Origin: Methanobacterium formicicum DSM 3637
Lineage (GTDB): Archaea; Methanobacteriota; Methanobacteria; Methanobacteriales; Methanobacteriaceae
Reading direction: 5' to 3'
Assembly (NCBI RefSeq): GCF_000302455.1
Contig: NZ_AMPO01000005.1
Location: 31,001 to 95,000, forward strand
DNA length: 64,000 bases
The notes beneath the pieces were generated by a model that saw only the letters and a program-made list of their open reading frames with translations, searched no databases and had not been told where the DNA came from. Positions 36,642-47,910 of this stretch are shown in pieces. A program made the position numbers and the translations under genes. The first letter of the stretch is position 1, and every line of letters begins with the position of its first letter.

Positions 36642-39600
36642 ATGATGAATGAAACCAATAAGTTAATGGTTAAAATGAGTTTATTTTTAATAGCATTTCT
36701 TTTTATAGGTTCTTTTGGATTAAACGCAGTAGGCGCAGCGAATAACACTACAATTTATGTAAATACTCAGGGAAATGATAACTGGAATGGGTTTTACGTA
36801 AATTATACCAGTGGTGTAAACGGACCTAAAGCCACGGTGACCAATGCGGTTGTTACAGTTGCAAGTGGAGGTACTGTGTACGTGGCTGATGGAACTTACA
36901 ATGAATACAATATTAATATAAACAAGAACATGAGCATAGTCGGGGCCAGTCAAAATAACACCATAATAAACGGGAATCAGGCGGGGAAAATTTTTAACGT
37001 TGCATCTGGAGTAAGTTTAAATATAACCAATTTAACCATTGCCAATGGGAAAACAACACTGAATGGTGCAGCAATCAATAACAATGGTGGTAATTTAGTT
37101 TTAACCAACTGCAGATTTATCAATAACAACGCAATTATGGGAGGGGCTATCTTTAACAATGGTGGAACCATCACTCTATCTCGTTGTACCTTTACCAGTA
37201 ACACTGCAAATTATGGGGGGGCCATTTACAATATTGGCCTTATAAATGGCTCAAATAACTCCTTTACCAGTAACACTGCCAATAGTAATGGGGGTGCCAT
37301 CTACAATGGGGGTATTATGACTGGAACGGGCAACAACTTCGCCAGTAACCTTGCAAAAAATGGTTTGGGTGGAGCCATCATAAACGAGGCCGGAGCTAGC
37401 TTAACCGAAACCGGAAGTACCTTTACCAGTAACACTGCCACAAATCAGGGTGGTGCCATCTACACTGTCAGCAATTTGAATACTACAAACAACACCTTCA
37501 CCGGTAACACTGCTGTAAATGGTGGAGCTGTTATGAACAATGGTGGATCCATAACCGAAACCAGGAACACTTACAATGGTAACATTGCAACTAGTAACGG
37601 TGGAGCTATCTACAACAACGGCGGAACAGTACGTCAAACCAATAATATTTTCACCAGTAACCAGGCCCAAAGTGGGAGTGGCGGGGCAATGGTGAACTAT
37701 TACAGCAGTACTCTGGAGGCGGTAAACTGCAGCTTCACCTCTAACAACGCAGGTGATCTGGGTGGAGCCATCCTCAGCATTGGTACTTCCAATATCTCAA
37801 ACAGTACCTTTAACAATAACACTGCTAATGATAATGGGGGTGCTATCTACAACAATATAGGAGTTTTAACCGAAAGTAATAACACCTTTAACAATAACAC
37901 ATCCCATGCTAATGGTGGGGCCATATTCAACAGTGGGACAGTACTGGAAACTCACAATACCTTCACGGGTAACACTGCCAATAATAGTAATGGGGGAGCC
38001 ATTGATAACCAGGGTAATTTAAGATGTATTAACAGCACATTCTATGGTAACACTGCAACTAACGATGGTGGGGCCATCTTCAGTACAGGTAATGTGGAGG
38101 TTTCGGGTAGTAGTTTTGCCCTGAACACAGCTGCATTTGGAGGTGCTATTTACAACTTCAATGGTATCTTAAATGAAACACAAAACACTTTCACCAGTAA
38201 CCATGCCAGTCATGGTTATGGTGGGGCAATATACAACAACGGTAACTGTACTAACACCAACAGTACCTTCACTGGTAACAGTGTAGCCCCTAATGGAGAT
38301 GGTGGTTATGGTTTTGGTGGGGCAATATTTACCAATGTCAAATCAACAGATAACAATAACACTTTCATAAATAACCAGGCACCTAACGGTTATGGTGGGG
38401 CTGTTTTCAATGATGGGGGAATTTTAACCCAATATAATACCATTTACACCAATAACTCTGCCATGATCGGTGGAGCTCTGGCAAATAACATTGGTAATTT
38501 AACAGAAACCAGTAACACCTTCAATGGCAACACTGCCACTGTAACCGGTGGTGCAATATTCAACACAGGTTTAATATCTGAAAGTTATAATTCATTTAAC
38601 AGTAACACAGCAAACAAAGGCGGTGCCATATACAACACTGGTATGATAATCCAAAGTTACTGTAACTTCAACAACAACACTGCAACCAATAATGGTTTTG
38701 GTGGAGCACTCTTCAATGATAATGGTGCAAGCACAACCACCACCAACAACACTTATACAGGTAACTCAGCCGCTAATGGTTATGGTGGAGCTATATATAA
38801 CTATAAAGGCACTTTAACCATAAATTACAACATTTTTGATAGAAACACTGCCGCTAATGGTTATGGTGGGGCTATATACAATTATAACAATACTTTAAAT
38901 CTTAAAAACTCACTATTTTCCAATAATTCTGCACTTAATGGTGGAGCCCTTTGGAATGGTGGTACTTCCATATTAGAAAACGTCAATTTCCAGAGTAACA
39001 GTGCAACCAATGATGGTGGGGCTATATTCAACACAGTACAATCTAACGTAACTGCTGTTATCAGTAACTTCAGCAATAACACCGCTGAAAAGGGTGGAGC
39101 ATTCTACAGTAACGGTAACTTAATTGTGAATTATTCAAGAATAATCGCAAACACAGGAATAGACATATATATCACCGGTGGTTCAGTAAATGCCGAACTC
39201 AACTGGTGGGGATCAAATTTACAGGGAACCAACCCCCAGAGTAGTGGTAGGATAATAGGCACTGTAACTAAGTGGCTGGTTTTAACCATCACTGCTATTC
39301 CTAACAGTATTTCATTGAATGATGTGGCTAATGTCACTGCAGATCTGTTACATGATAATCAGGGTAATTACTATGGTCCAACCACTGCAAACATTTTCAG
39401 TGGGCTGATGGCTACTTTCAACACCACCCAGGGAAGTTTTAACCCCACAAGCACTGCCCTGGTTAACGGTGTGGCAAAATCAATTTTCAGTCCGAATAAA
39501 GCTGGTTCCACCACTATATCTGCAACCGTTGATAACACAACAGTTTCAACCATGATAGCAGTAAACTCGTCATTACCAGTGTTCATATACCGAAATAACA

Positions 39601-42146
39601 TATTAATTGGAAGTTACGGGACAATTGCCGAGGCTATTAACGCCGCATTATCCGGCGATACTATAATGCTGACCAGTGGCAAGACTTTCACTGAAAACAG
39701 TCTTAACATTAACAAAAATCTTATTTTCAAAGTGCTTAATGGAGGTACAGCAACAATAGATGGTAGTAACATGCAGATATTAATTGTTAATTCTGGTGTT
39801 ACCTTGTATCTGGAAAATTTATTAATTGAAAATGGTATGGGAGCAAATGGTGGTGCCATCTACAACTACGGTAATTTAATCATAGAAAACTGTACCTTCA
39901 TACGAAACACTGCCAGTAATCTTGGTGGAGCCATCTACAACTTTTTTGGTAGCAAAATTAATATCACAAACTCTACATTTAATAACAATACTGCAGCTTA
40001 TGGTGGAGCTATATTCAACGATGGTGGGACCCTGATTGTATCAACTTCCAACTTCGCTGCTAACAGTGCCACTAACCTGGGGGGAGTTATTTACATCAGC
40101 AGCAGCAGTATATTCAATTTAACTGGTAGTAATTTCACCCAGAATGCAGCAACCTATGGTGGGGCGATTTTCAATGATGTTGGTGGAGTTTCAACCGAAA
40201 CAAACAACACCTATAATAACAACACTGCAACTGTCAATGGAGGGGCCATCTACAATATGGGTACTTTAACCGGTAATAGCACTTTCACTGGTAACCGTGC
40301 AGTTTACGGTGGATCCATATTCAACATAGGTACTTTAAATGAATCAGGCACCTTCAATGGTAACCAGGCAAATTATGGTGGCGCACTCTTTAACGGTGGG
40401 GCTGGAAGTACTTTAACCAACTGTATATTCACTGGAAACAGTGCAACTAACCTGGGAGGAGCAATCTATAACTGTGGAGGTAGTACTATAACTGATACTC
40501 GCAGTAAATACACTTCAAACCAGGCAGCTTATGGTGGGGCTATATTCAATGATGGGGGTAACATTATTTTATCAAATTGCAGTTTAAATGGTAACAGTGC
40601 CACTAACCTGGGGGGAGTTATTTACGTCAGCAGCAGCAGTACCTTCAATGTAACTGGTAGTAATTTCACCCAGAACGCAGCAACCTATGGGGGAGCAGTT
40701 TTCAACGATGTTGGTGCAGTTTCAACTGAAACAAACAACACTTATAGTGGTAACACTGCAACCACCAATGGGGGGGCCATCTACAACAATGGTAACTTAA
40801 CCGGTAACAGCACCTTCACCGGTAACACCGCAACCAAAGAGGGTGGGGCAATCTGGAATATTGGTGTTTTAAATGTAAGCAGCACCTTCAATGGTAACCA
40901 GGCAGCTTATGGTGGAGCAGTGTTTAATTGTGGTTTAAGCACGTCAAACCTTTTAAATAACTCCCGATTCACTGCTAACAATGTAACTGGTTCTGGTGGA
41001 GCAATCTACAACGCGGGTAATTTAAATGTATCTGGCAGTAACTTCACCCAGAACTCAGGAATCAATGGTGGTGCAGTTTTCAATGATTACAGTGGAAATT
41101 TAACCGAAATAAACAATACATACACTGGAAACACAGCAACTACTGGTAATGGGGGAGCAATCTATAACAATAATGTTATAGGTGAAACAAACAACACCTT
41201 CACCGGTAACACTGCCAGTAATGGTTGTGGTGGAGCAATCTATAATTATGCAACAGTAACTGAATCTCTCACCACTTTCCATAATAACACCGCAATCAAT
41301 GGAGGAGCAATCTACAACGTGGCCGACCTAAGTGGAGATAACACATTCAACAGTAACACTGCAACCAATGCGGGTGGAGCTATCTACAACATTGGTACAT
41401 TAAATTTAAACAGTAACTTCATCAGTAACCAAGCATACCATGGTGGTGCCATCTTCAACTGTGCAGTAATCGTCTTAAACAACACTACCTTCAACGGTAA
41501 CAATGCAACTGGTTCTGGTGGAGCTATCTACAATGGTGGTGGTAATTTGAATGATACCAACACTAATTTCACCCAGAATATGGCAAGTAAGGGTGGGGCA
41601 ATTTTCAATGATGGGGGAACCACCACTGAAACCAGGAATACTTACACGGGTAACACTGCAACTACTGGATATGGGTCAGTTATATACAATTATGGCGGAA
41701 ATTATGGGGTGAATTATTCAAGAATAACCGATAACACTGGAATGGACATTTATAGTAGCAGTGGAACGTTTGATGCTAATAATAATTGGTGGGGTGAAAA
41801 CTTCACATCTCATGATATCCTGACTGCAGGAAGGGTCACCAGTACAGTTAACACTACTAAATGGATAGTATTATCAATCACCGCTAATCCAGTGAACATT
41901 CCACGGGGTGGAAGTTCCACCATAACCGTTGATCTTTTACATGATAATACTGGTGCCAGTGTAAGTGGTGTAGTGCCCTATACTGGAGAAGTGAGTTTCA
42001 CCACTACTCATGGAAGCATCACCAATTCTAACATAATCAATGGTATAGCAACTACTACATTAAATGCAGGTACAGTTAGTGGTACTGCTACTGTTACAGC
42101 TACCCTGGATGATATGACAGTGACTAAACTGGTAACTATTACCTAA
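36642..42146 (+). CDS. giant adhesin-like surface protein with Pmp-type GGAIYN repeats and Ig-like domains
   Basis: The 1834-residue protein has an N-terminal signal peptide (about 10-30). Dozens of repeats with GGAIYN or GGAIFN and FTxNTA motifs form two large beta-helices, residues about 45-855 and 990-1715. Each half ends in a cap with NYSRI, DIY and NWWG (near residues 854 and 1716), followed by a Big_1-type Ig-like domain (about 865-975 and 1735-1834). There is no clear C-terminal membrane helix or sorting motif, so attachment is unclear. AGGAGAT lies just upstream of ATGATG. It resembles methanogen adhesins; binding partners are unknown. Confidence 0.9.
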   Translation: MMNETNKLMVKMSLFLIAFLFIGSFGLNAVGAANNTTIYVNTQGNDNWNGFYVNYTSGVNGPKATVTNAVVTVASGGTVYVADGTYNEYNININKNMSIVGASQNNTIINGNQAGKIFNVASGVSLNITNLTIANGKTTLNGAAINNNGGNLVLTNCRFINNNAIMGGAIFNNGGTITLSRCTFTSNTANYGGAIYNIGLINGSNNSFTSNTANSNGGAIYNGGIMTGTGNNFASNLAKNGLGGAIINEAGASLTETGSTFTSNTATNQGGAIYTVSNLNTTNNTFTGNTAVNGGAVMNNGGSITETRNTYNGNIATSNGGAIYNNGGTVRQTNNIFTSNQAQSGSGGAMVNYYSSTLEAVNCSFTSNNAGDLGGAILSIGTSNISNSTFNNNTANDNGGAIYNNIGVLTESNNTFNNNTSHANGGAIFNSGTVLETHNTFTGNTANNSNGGAIDNQGNLRCINSTFYGNTATNDGGAIFSTGNVEVSGSSFALNTAAFGGAIYNFNGILNETQNTFTSNHASHGYGGAIYNNGNCTNTNSTFTGNSVAPNGDGGYGFGGAIFTNVKSTDNNNTFINNQAPNGYGGAVFNDGGILTQYNTIYTNNSAMIGGALANNIGNLTETSNTFNGNTATVTGGAIFNTGLISESYNSFNSNTANKGGAIYNTGMIIQSYCNFNNNTATNNGFGGALFNDNGASTTTTNNTYTGNSAANGYGGAIYNYKGTLTINYNIFDRNTAANGYGGAIYNYNNTLNLKNSLFSNNSALNGGALWNGGTSILENVNFQSNSATNDGGAIFNTVQSNVTAVISNFSNNTAEKGGAFYSNGNLIVNYSRIIANTGIDIYITGGSVNAELNWWGSNLQGTNPQSSGRIIGTVTKWLVLTITAIPNSISLNDVANVTADLLHDNQGNYYGPTTANIFSGLMATFNTTQGSFNPTSTALVNGVAKSIFSPNKAGSTTISATVDNTTVSTMIAVNSSLPVFIYRNNILIGSYGTIAEAINAALSGDTIMLTSGKTFTENSLNINKNLIFKVLNGGTATIDGSNMQILIVNSGVTLYLENLLIENGMGANGGAIYNYGNLIIENCTFIRNTASNLGGAIYNFFGSKINITNSTFNNNTAAYGGAIFNDGGTLIVSTSNFAANSATNLGGVIYISSSSIFNLTGSNFTQNAATYGGAIFNDVGGVSTETNNTYNNNTATVNGGAIYNMGTLTGNSTFTGNRAVYGGSIFNIGTLNESGTFNGNQANYGGALFNGGAGSTLTNCIFTGNSATNLGGAIYNCGGSTITDTRSKYTSNQAAYGGAIFNDGGNIILSNCSLNGNSATNLGGVIYVSSSSTFNVTGSNFTQNAATYGGAVFNDVGAVSTETNNTYSGNTATTNGGAIYNNGNLTGNSTFTGNTATKEGGAIWNIGVLNVSSTFNGNQAAYGGAVFNCGLSTSNLLNNSRFTANNVTGSGGAIYNAGNLNVSGSNFTQNSGINGGAVFNDYSGNLTEINNTYTGNTATTGNGGAIYNNNVIGETNNTFTGNTASNGCGGAIYNYATVTESLTTFHNNTAINGGAIYNVADLSGDNTFNSNTATNAGGAIYNIGTLNLNSNFISNQAYHGGAIFNCAVIVLNNTTFNGNNATGSGGAIYNGGGNLNDTNTNFTQNMASKGGAIFNDGGTTTETRNTYTGNTATTGYGSVIYNYGGNYGVNYSRITDNTGMDIYSSSGTFDANNNWWGENFTSHDILTAGRVTSTVNTTKWIVLSITANPVNIPRGGSSTITVDLLHDNTGASVSGVVPYTGEVSFTTTHGSITNSNIINGIATTTLNAGTVSGTATVTATLDDMTVTKLVTIT
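40061..41122 (+). repeat. internal DNA duplication of about 531 bp within the adhesin gene
   Basis: The stretch from about 40061 is repeated with few changes from 40592, an offset of 531 bp (177 codons). Shared text includes SATNLGGVIY, FTQNAATYGGA and STETNNTY in both copies. It is recent compared with the other degenerate repeats and shows how the gene grows by in-frame duplication. Confidence 0.7.
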
Positions 42147-42169
42147 AAATTTGAAAAATAGGAATTTGA

Positions 42170-42210
42170 AAATTCCCTTTAGTTTCCACAAGTCCGGGAA
42201 TTTTTTTCTT
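42170..42210 (+). terminator. intrinsic-like terminator of the adhesin gene
   Basis: AAATTCCC (42170-42177) pairs with GGGAATTT (42196-42203), followed by a seven-T run. A smaller hairpin, GGAATTT/AAATTCC, overlaps the first arm. It sits 24 bp after the stop. The remaining gap to 42436 holds no gene. Confidence 0.6.
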
Positions 42211-42436
42211 TTTCCTTTTATTTTCTCCTTATAAGGCTCAAAGATTTTTCCTCACCATATAGGATGGAATTTATTCATTTTACCCCATTTCAGGGATTTT
42301 TCCTATTCTCTTTTTTTTAATTAGAAAGAAAATAAACATTTTATTTGTTGAAGTGAATCCATTAATTATTAATTCTTTATTTGAATTATTAGTTAGGAAT
42401 TCTTAATTTGAATCCTTTAAATTATTAAATTATGTA

Positions 42437-44020
42437 TTATCGAAGGCTTAAGACTATAAAATCCTTATTTTCATAGGCTACTGTTGCAAAATTAGGTAAT
42501 ATCTCATCTAGATTGTCATGAATATCCCCACTGTAATAGAATAATGGATACATAGCCCCATCATATTTCACCCTATAAAACGTTCCGTTAGTTGACTGGA
42601 AGGATAATCTCTTATCCAAAACTACATAACCAATACCAATTTCTTTAAAGTATTGTTTTAATGAAGGTGAACTTGTGAACTCTCCAAAATCATCCCCACT
42701 AAGGGGCATGCTTGTTTTAGCTGTAATAAACGTACCGACATATGGATTGTTGGTTAATATAGTCTTATTTTTATTTCCATTTTTGTCAAACCAGTTGGCC
42801 AGATCCACCATGGAATCAGTGGGTGTAATCTGGAGTGTTCCATATTGATTTTCAATATTATTATAGGCTATCTGAGGATTTTCCATAACTATAACGCCAC
42901 TAAATGTAGCTAATGCTAACATTGATATTAAAAATGTGGTTCTGAAGTTCTGGGAAGAAAACCTCTCGTAATCTTTGAGTTTATAGTAAACCTGGCTTAA
43001 ACCAAACCCACCTAGAATAGAAACTGGAATTAGAATGTATGTTAATAATCTGAAAGATAGAATATTTACTCCAAATAAATTGGCATTGATCAATAAGAAA
43101 ACCAGGATGATCCAGGTGAATATAAAAATATCTTTTTTCTGTCTTCTTTTAAGGGCAAAAACTGCTCCGATTAAAGCAAATATCCCAGTTAATATGCCAA
43201 GTTTTCCATAACTTAACATATTTATGGGTTGATTTAGGGAATTAGAGAGGATTATCTGGTTTATTTCCATATTTCCATTATTTAAAATATTATTAAAGAC
43301 ATCGGGGTATGATGTGGATAATACAGTCACTCCCACTGCCAACAGCAGTACAGGTAAAAGAAGGAAAGCCCCGTAGTTTTTTATAACCTGAATATCTCGA
43401 TATAAAAAGAGTTCCACCAGAGTAAATGCGGTTATCGTTAAGAATAGGACTATGGGAACTGCTTGATGGGTCAGCAGTGTGATTATGAATAAAACTCCGG
43501 CCAGAATTGCGTATTTAAATGATTTTTCAGTTATGGAATAATAATAACAATAAATTGATATGGTGAGGAATATTAATGCTAAATTTTCAGGTAATGGATA
43601 GATTAAGCGAGTGCCAAGTATTAAGCTGGATAGTACTAAAAATCCAGCTGATATGCCTGCTATGTTCCCGTAAAATTTACGTCCCACATAGGTAACTGAT
43701 AGTACCAGGAACATTACCAGGAATGGCTGAAGAAACCGGGTTATCTGGAAAAAATCAGTTTTAAACAGAGTACCAAGGGCTGCTGTTAACAGATGGAATA
43801 GTGGAGGGTAACCAATACTTCCACCATAGGGTACATTGATGAGGGGATTTGTAAATACCAACCCATATTGGGCATAGACATCTGCTAATATTACATGATA
43901 AATAACATCCCAGCTTAAAGGCCACTGATATTTTAGAGTGGGGATTAAAGCTAATAAAAATGCGATTATGGCTGGTGAAAGCCAGATGAATTTTTTTAAA
44001 TCATCTTTATTGATATCCAT
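42437..44020 (-). CDS. GT-C type membrane glycosyltransferase (ArnT/DUF6541-like)
   Basis: The 527-residue protein has about 11-13 membrane helices. After the first helix, a loop holds SWDVIYHV, with the acidic residue typical of GT-C enzymes, followed by IGYPPLFHLLTAALG. The C-terminal 130 residues form an outer soluble domain. GT-C enzymes take sugars from polyprenyl-phosphate donors and act on the outer face. GGTGG precedes the ATG. It is the last gene of the minus-strand glycan block. Confidence 0.72.
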   Translation of the reverse strand: MDINKDDLKKFIWLSPAIIAFLLALIPTLKYQWPLSWDVIYHVILADVYAQYGLVFTNPLINVPYGGSIGYPPLFHLLTAALGTLFKTDFFQITRFLQPFLVMFLVLSVTYVGRKFYGNIAGISAGFLVLSSLILGTRLIYPLPENLALIFLTISIYCYYYSITEKSFKYAILAGVLFIITLLTHQAVPIVLFLTITAFTLVELFLYRDIQVIKNYGAFLLLPVLLLAVGVTVLSTSYPDVFNNILNNGNMEINQIILSNSLNQPINMLSYGKLGILTGIFALIGAVFALKRRQKKDIFIFTWIILVFLLINANLFGVNILSFRLLTYILIPVSILGGFGLSQVYYKLKDYERFSSQNFRTTFLISMLALATFSGVIVMENPQIAYNNIENQYGTLQITPTDSMVDLANWFDKNGNKNKTILTNNPYVGTFITAKTSMPLSGDDFGEFTSSPSLKQYFKEIGIGYVVLDKRLSFQSTNGTFYRVKYDGAMYPLFYYSGDIHDNLDEILPNFATVAYENKDFIVLSLR

Positions 44021-44113
44021 TTAACCACCAATTAAAAATTTAAAACAATTAACGATTTAAACTCCAGAATTTCAAGTAATTAAAACAAATTTTTTTTTGC
44101 TTAATACCACACA

Positions 44114-46417
44114 TCACTTTGCTTTAGTTTTAATGTATATTCTGGAGCCTCCATTATCAAAAATTCGACTTTGATTATTGAATAAATTTATTGCATCTAC
44201 ATAATCCACACCAGTGGTAGTTACACCTACTATTTTATACAGTACAAATGAATTGGTTGCAATGTTGTTTGTACCAAAAAAGAAGTAAATATTGTCTTTA
44301 TATGGATATTGTTTGGTCAAATTTTTGTTTAAAACTGTTAAATTGGAACTGTTGGTTGAATTAGATAAAGAAGCCCCATAAACTCCAAACTTATTAAGTA
44401 TAGGCGCTCGATAGTCATCCGCCACAATTAAATCTCCCAGTGCATTGGCATTTGCAGTCTTATAATTCATTTTCAGGTTTGCACCGTGATCAGTTATCCA
44501 TATCATCCCATTGTTTTCCAGATCATTATAGACTGGGTTGTCTAAGCTTGAATTTAAAGCAATGGAGTTAGAATCATCATTAGCCACTGAGTAAATTAAT
44601 CCTGAATTGAATAGTAAGTATACAATAAAGAATACGGATAATATTTTAATGGATTTATCTTTAAAATTCTTTATCTCTAGATTGAATTGGTCATTTAAAA
44701 TTTTACGTATAACTTTTAGAAATGCTAAACCTCCAATAACAATAGCAGGAGCTAAAAAGATCAATACAATTTGGTATAATCTTTCTGTATTAAATGCACT
44801 GGAGAGGTAAGGTAAGACAAGGGATCCAACCAAAATTATAGCACTTATTACCATGAATGTCAAATACTCTTTTTTAATTTTAAATTTATTATATAAAATT
44901 AGGTAGAGTAGGCCTAACATGAGAAGAACCTGTACAAATATATTGATATATTTACTCAATGAGTGTAAAGGGGTATATGAAGCCTGGAGGATTGCAATAC
45001 TCTGTACGAAAGATGGATCCATTATGGCTGCTATTCCAGTTTTTACCATTAAAAATAGGATGTAAAGTAGGGTATTAAATGCATTGGAAACTGAAGTGAA
45101 CATGTACCATGTCATGGCACAAACAAAAAAGAACACCACAAAGGTTAAGTTTAGAATTTTATTTTCGGCATAATCTTTTTTTGTATAAAATTTAATTTTT
45201 TTCTTGAAGATCAGGTTGAAAAAGTAATTAACAAAATTCTGAATTTTAGGATATTTCATCACCCACATCAAAATGTACACCATTAATACTGAGAACATGA
45301 AGAAATAAGCAAGTCCGTAATGAGATAGTACCAGCGAGACCCCAAAAATTATGAAAAGAATAGATCTGCGTAGGTAATCAATTTCTTCACTTATCATCAC
45401 CATTAACAACAGGATTAAAAAGATTTCACCAATTTCCTGTCTGGCCAGTGATATCATCTCCATATAAAATGCAAAAAAAGATATGAAAATGAAAGTGGAT
45501 AAAAATGCTATTTTATAATTAGTTTGTTTTTTAAAGGTATCATACAATCCTAAAGGCACTAATGCAAATAATGCAGGGTAAATAATCTTAAATATCCAAT
45601 TCAGATCTATTTTTAGAAGAATTGAGAGTATAGGGGCTAAAATTGTCACGCTCAGCATGGAATTAACCACAAAATTAAATTCAGACACCCAGTATGAATT
45701 AATAATAACCATGTTAGCCAGATAATACTCATTCTGTATATCCCATCCTGAAATGTAATTAGAAATCAGGGAAGTGTGAAATAAAATACTGGCAGACATG
45801 ATAAATACGAGAAGGGGATACAGTTTCTTTGGGATCTTATCATAAGCAAATAAAATCACTATCAAAGCTAAAATTAGAATAAATAATATTAACAGGATAT
45901 TAATCCCATACAAATTCGTTAAATAAGTTCCAAAAATTACTAAAAGCGGAAGTAACAGCACTGCTAATGTAGAGGGGGATAGTAATTCCTCACTGCTGAT
46001 ATAATCCGGGTTAGCATAATCCTTATCCCTCCAATAGCATAGCACCGACAAAATAATCACAAATAAACTGATGGTGGTTATTAAAGGGATTAGAGATAGG
46101 GGTTTAGCAATCCCTATCAATGGACCTATTTGGTTTAATAAAAAACCCAGCAACATAAGGCTGGTAATACTCAGTCCCACTGTAAATAGAAGTGTTTGAA
46201 CTGATCCCAATTTGTGCATTTTTAATGTTCTAATGATTAAAATACCTGGGACAATCAAAAGGTATATCAGTGGTATTAACTCTCTTAAAATGGGAATTTT
46301 TAAACCTAAAGCATCCATGGCTATTAATCCTAAAAATAGGAGTTGTAAAAAAGAGATAACCTTGAGAAATTTTTCAATTTCCCAATCATTCATCTGGAAA
46401 AAATTATCTATCTGCAT
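44114..46417 (-). CDS. DUF2206-type large membrane protein (probable GT-C fold)
   Basis: The 767-residue protein has about 15 membrane helices, an N-terminal segment LIPLIYLLIVPGILIIR typical of DUF2206 and a C-terminal extracytoplasmic domain from about residue 605. It has many Asn residues in the outer part (potential glycosylation sites). A GGTGGG precedes ATG 46417, which I prefer to a TTG five codons upstream. Members are common beside glycan genes in methanogens, but activity is unproven. Confidence 0.78.
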   Translation of the reverse strand: MQIDNFFQMNDWEIEKFLKVISFLQLLFLGLIAMDALGLKIPILRELIPLIYLLIVPGILIIRTLKMHKLGSVQTLLFTVGLSITSLMLLGFLLNQIGPLIGIAKPLSLIPLITTISLFVIILSVLCYWRDKDYANPDYISSEELLSPSTLAVLLLPLLVIFGTYLTNLYGINILLILFILILALIVILFAYDKIPKKLYPLLVFIMSASILFHTSLISNYISGWDIQNEYYLANMVIINSYWVSEFNFVVNSMLSVTILAPILSILLKIDLNWIFKIIYPALFALVPLGLYDTFKKQTNYKIAFLSTFIFISFFAFYMEMISLARQEIGEIFLILLLMVMISEEIDYLRRSILFIIFGVSLVLSHYGLAYFFMFSVLMVYILMWVMKYPKIQNFVNYFFNLIFKKKIKFYTKKDYAENKILNLTFVVFFFVCAMTWYMFTSVSNAFNTLLYILFLMVKTGIAAIMDPSFVQSIAILQASYTPLHSLSKYINIFVQVLLMLGLLYLILYNKFKIKKEYLTFMVISAIILVGSLVLPYLSSAFNTERLYQIVLIFLAPAIVIGGLAFLKVIRKILNDQFNLEIKNFKDKSIKILSVFFIVYLLFNSGLIYSVANDDSNSIALNSSLDNPVYNDLENNGMIWITDHGANLKMNYKTANANALGDLIVADDYRAPILNKFGVYGASLSNSTNSSNLTVLNKNLTKQYPYKDNIYFFFGTNNIATNSFVLYKIVGVTTTGVDYVDAINLFNNQSRIFDNGGSRIYIKTKAK

Positions 46418-46596
46418 TTTTAGCCCACCCAACCATTGTGATAAATATCAAACAATGAAATTATTGTCAATTCACTGTTAATTTATTCATATATCTGGGA
46501 TTTTTTTAAATAGACTTCTAGTCCATTTATAATCCCCAATCAATACATATCATTACATTAAAGATTTAATGAAATATTTAATTTATCAATATACAT

Positions 46597-47658
46597 CTAT
46601 CCTTCATTTAACCTATTAAATATTCTTAAAAGTTTCTTCTCATTTGCTTTTTTACTGTAATATTTTTCAACATATAATCTAGCATTTTTAGCTATGTTAA
46701 TCAATTCATCACTGAAAACATGATTATTCAATCCGCAAACTAAATCATCTTCTTCTAAAACATAGATTTCCTGACCTGGTTTAATATTATACAAACCAAC
46801 GATCCCTTTTGGTGTTGTAAATACCGGTACTGAACAGGCCATGGCTTCAATTATCTTATTTAAAGGTCCAAGTGTTGCTACCCTGGAAGGTACTAATAAG
46901 CCATCAAGAGAGGATAAAACATTGACGTAATCATGAATACTGTTCATGTAACCAGTATACTCAATTCGCGGGTGTTGGATCTTATCCTGACACTTACCTA
47001 TTATCCTGAAACTTATTCTATCATCAAACTGGTCAATATTTTTCCTTAAAAATTCCAGGAAGTATTGGTTACTAAACTCATCGAAAGGACCGATTAAACC
47101 TATAACCTTCTTATCATCATTGATTTTTCTTTTAACATCGGAGATGAACAGTTCCTCATCAATGAATACATGAACTAACTCAATATTTTTATTGTAACTG
47201 TAATAATCGTAAATATTCTCAGATAACGCCACGACGTAATCTGAATGTTTTATTGCGAATTTTTCAAGGACCTGGAAAAAGAATACTTTAAATGGATGGG
47301 CTTTTCTTTCTTTAAATTCTTCAGATATTATGGTATGGGCTTCAAAAATAATTTTATAATCATAGAATCTTTTTAGCATAAAATAGGTTAAAAAACCAAA
47401 CCAATCACTGGAACAGTAAACAAAATCAAAATCATTACCTGATAATAACCCAAATAATTTAATGTTCCACAGTTTTGTCCCAGCTGGTTTCACTATGTGA
47501 ACGGGTATACCATTAATTTCCTTTAAATCGCTGCTGGATCTGTTGATAAAGCAGGTGTCAAAATTATTTTTAAGTAACTCTGCAACCCTTTTAGGCCTAA
47601 CAGTAGTGCCCTCATCATCAAAAATATCCACAACAACTGAGATTGCAATTTTATCCAT
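46597..47658 (-). CDS. GT4-family glycosyltransferase
   Basis: The 353-residue protein is of GT-B type. Its C-terminal part has VIGLIGPFDEFSNQYFL (start of the donor domain), IEYTGYMNSIHDYVNVLSSLDGLLVPSR (quoted as IEYTGYMNSIHDYV and SLDGLLVPSR) and KIIEAMACSVPVFTTPKG, the GT4 donor-site pattern with the conserved Glu. The N-terminal acceptor domain lacks the usual Gly-rich start. It lies in the minus-strand block; the sugar is unknown. Confidence 0.82.
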   Translation of the reverse strand: MDKIAISVVVDIFDDEGTTVRPKRVAELLKNNFDTCFINRSSSDLKEINGIPVHIVKPAGTKLWNIKLFGLLSGNDFDFVYCSSDWFGFLTYFMLKRFYDYKIIFEAHTIISEEFKERKAHPFKVFFFQVLEKFAIKHSDYVVALSENIYDYYSYNKNIELVHVFIDEELFISDVKRKINDDKKVIGLIGPFDEFSNQYFLEFLRKNIDQFDDRISFRIIGKCQDKIQHPRIEYTGYMNSIHDYVNVLSSLDGLLVPSRVATLGPLNKIIEAMACSVPVFTTPKGIVGLYNIKPGQEIYVLEEDDLVCGLNNHVFSDELINIAKNARLYVEKYYSKKANEKKLLRIFNRLNEG

Positions 47659-47910
47659 GGAATTATACCTGTATAACTATTATAATCACAAATTTTAATA
47701 TTAAACGTTAAATTTACACTTGAAAACATTATAAACATTTTACTCCTAAGATCATGTAGTAGAAGATACATTTTAACTATTACTATTCATCAGTGAAGTT
47801 TTTCATGATTTATGCCATTAAGGATCCTTTAGGGAACCTCCTGCATATCAAAGATTCTATTTAGGAAACATTTTAACTAAACGATTGGTTATTGGGAACT
47901 TCTTGATTCA

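Noticed and set aside
36642..42146. Dense short repeats that could suggest a CRISPR array
   Set aside because: They are in-frame coding repeats of the adhesin with variable length and no constant repeat-spacer pattern.
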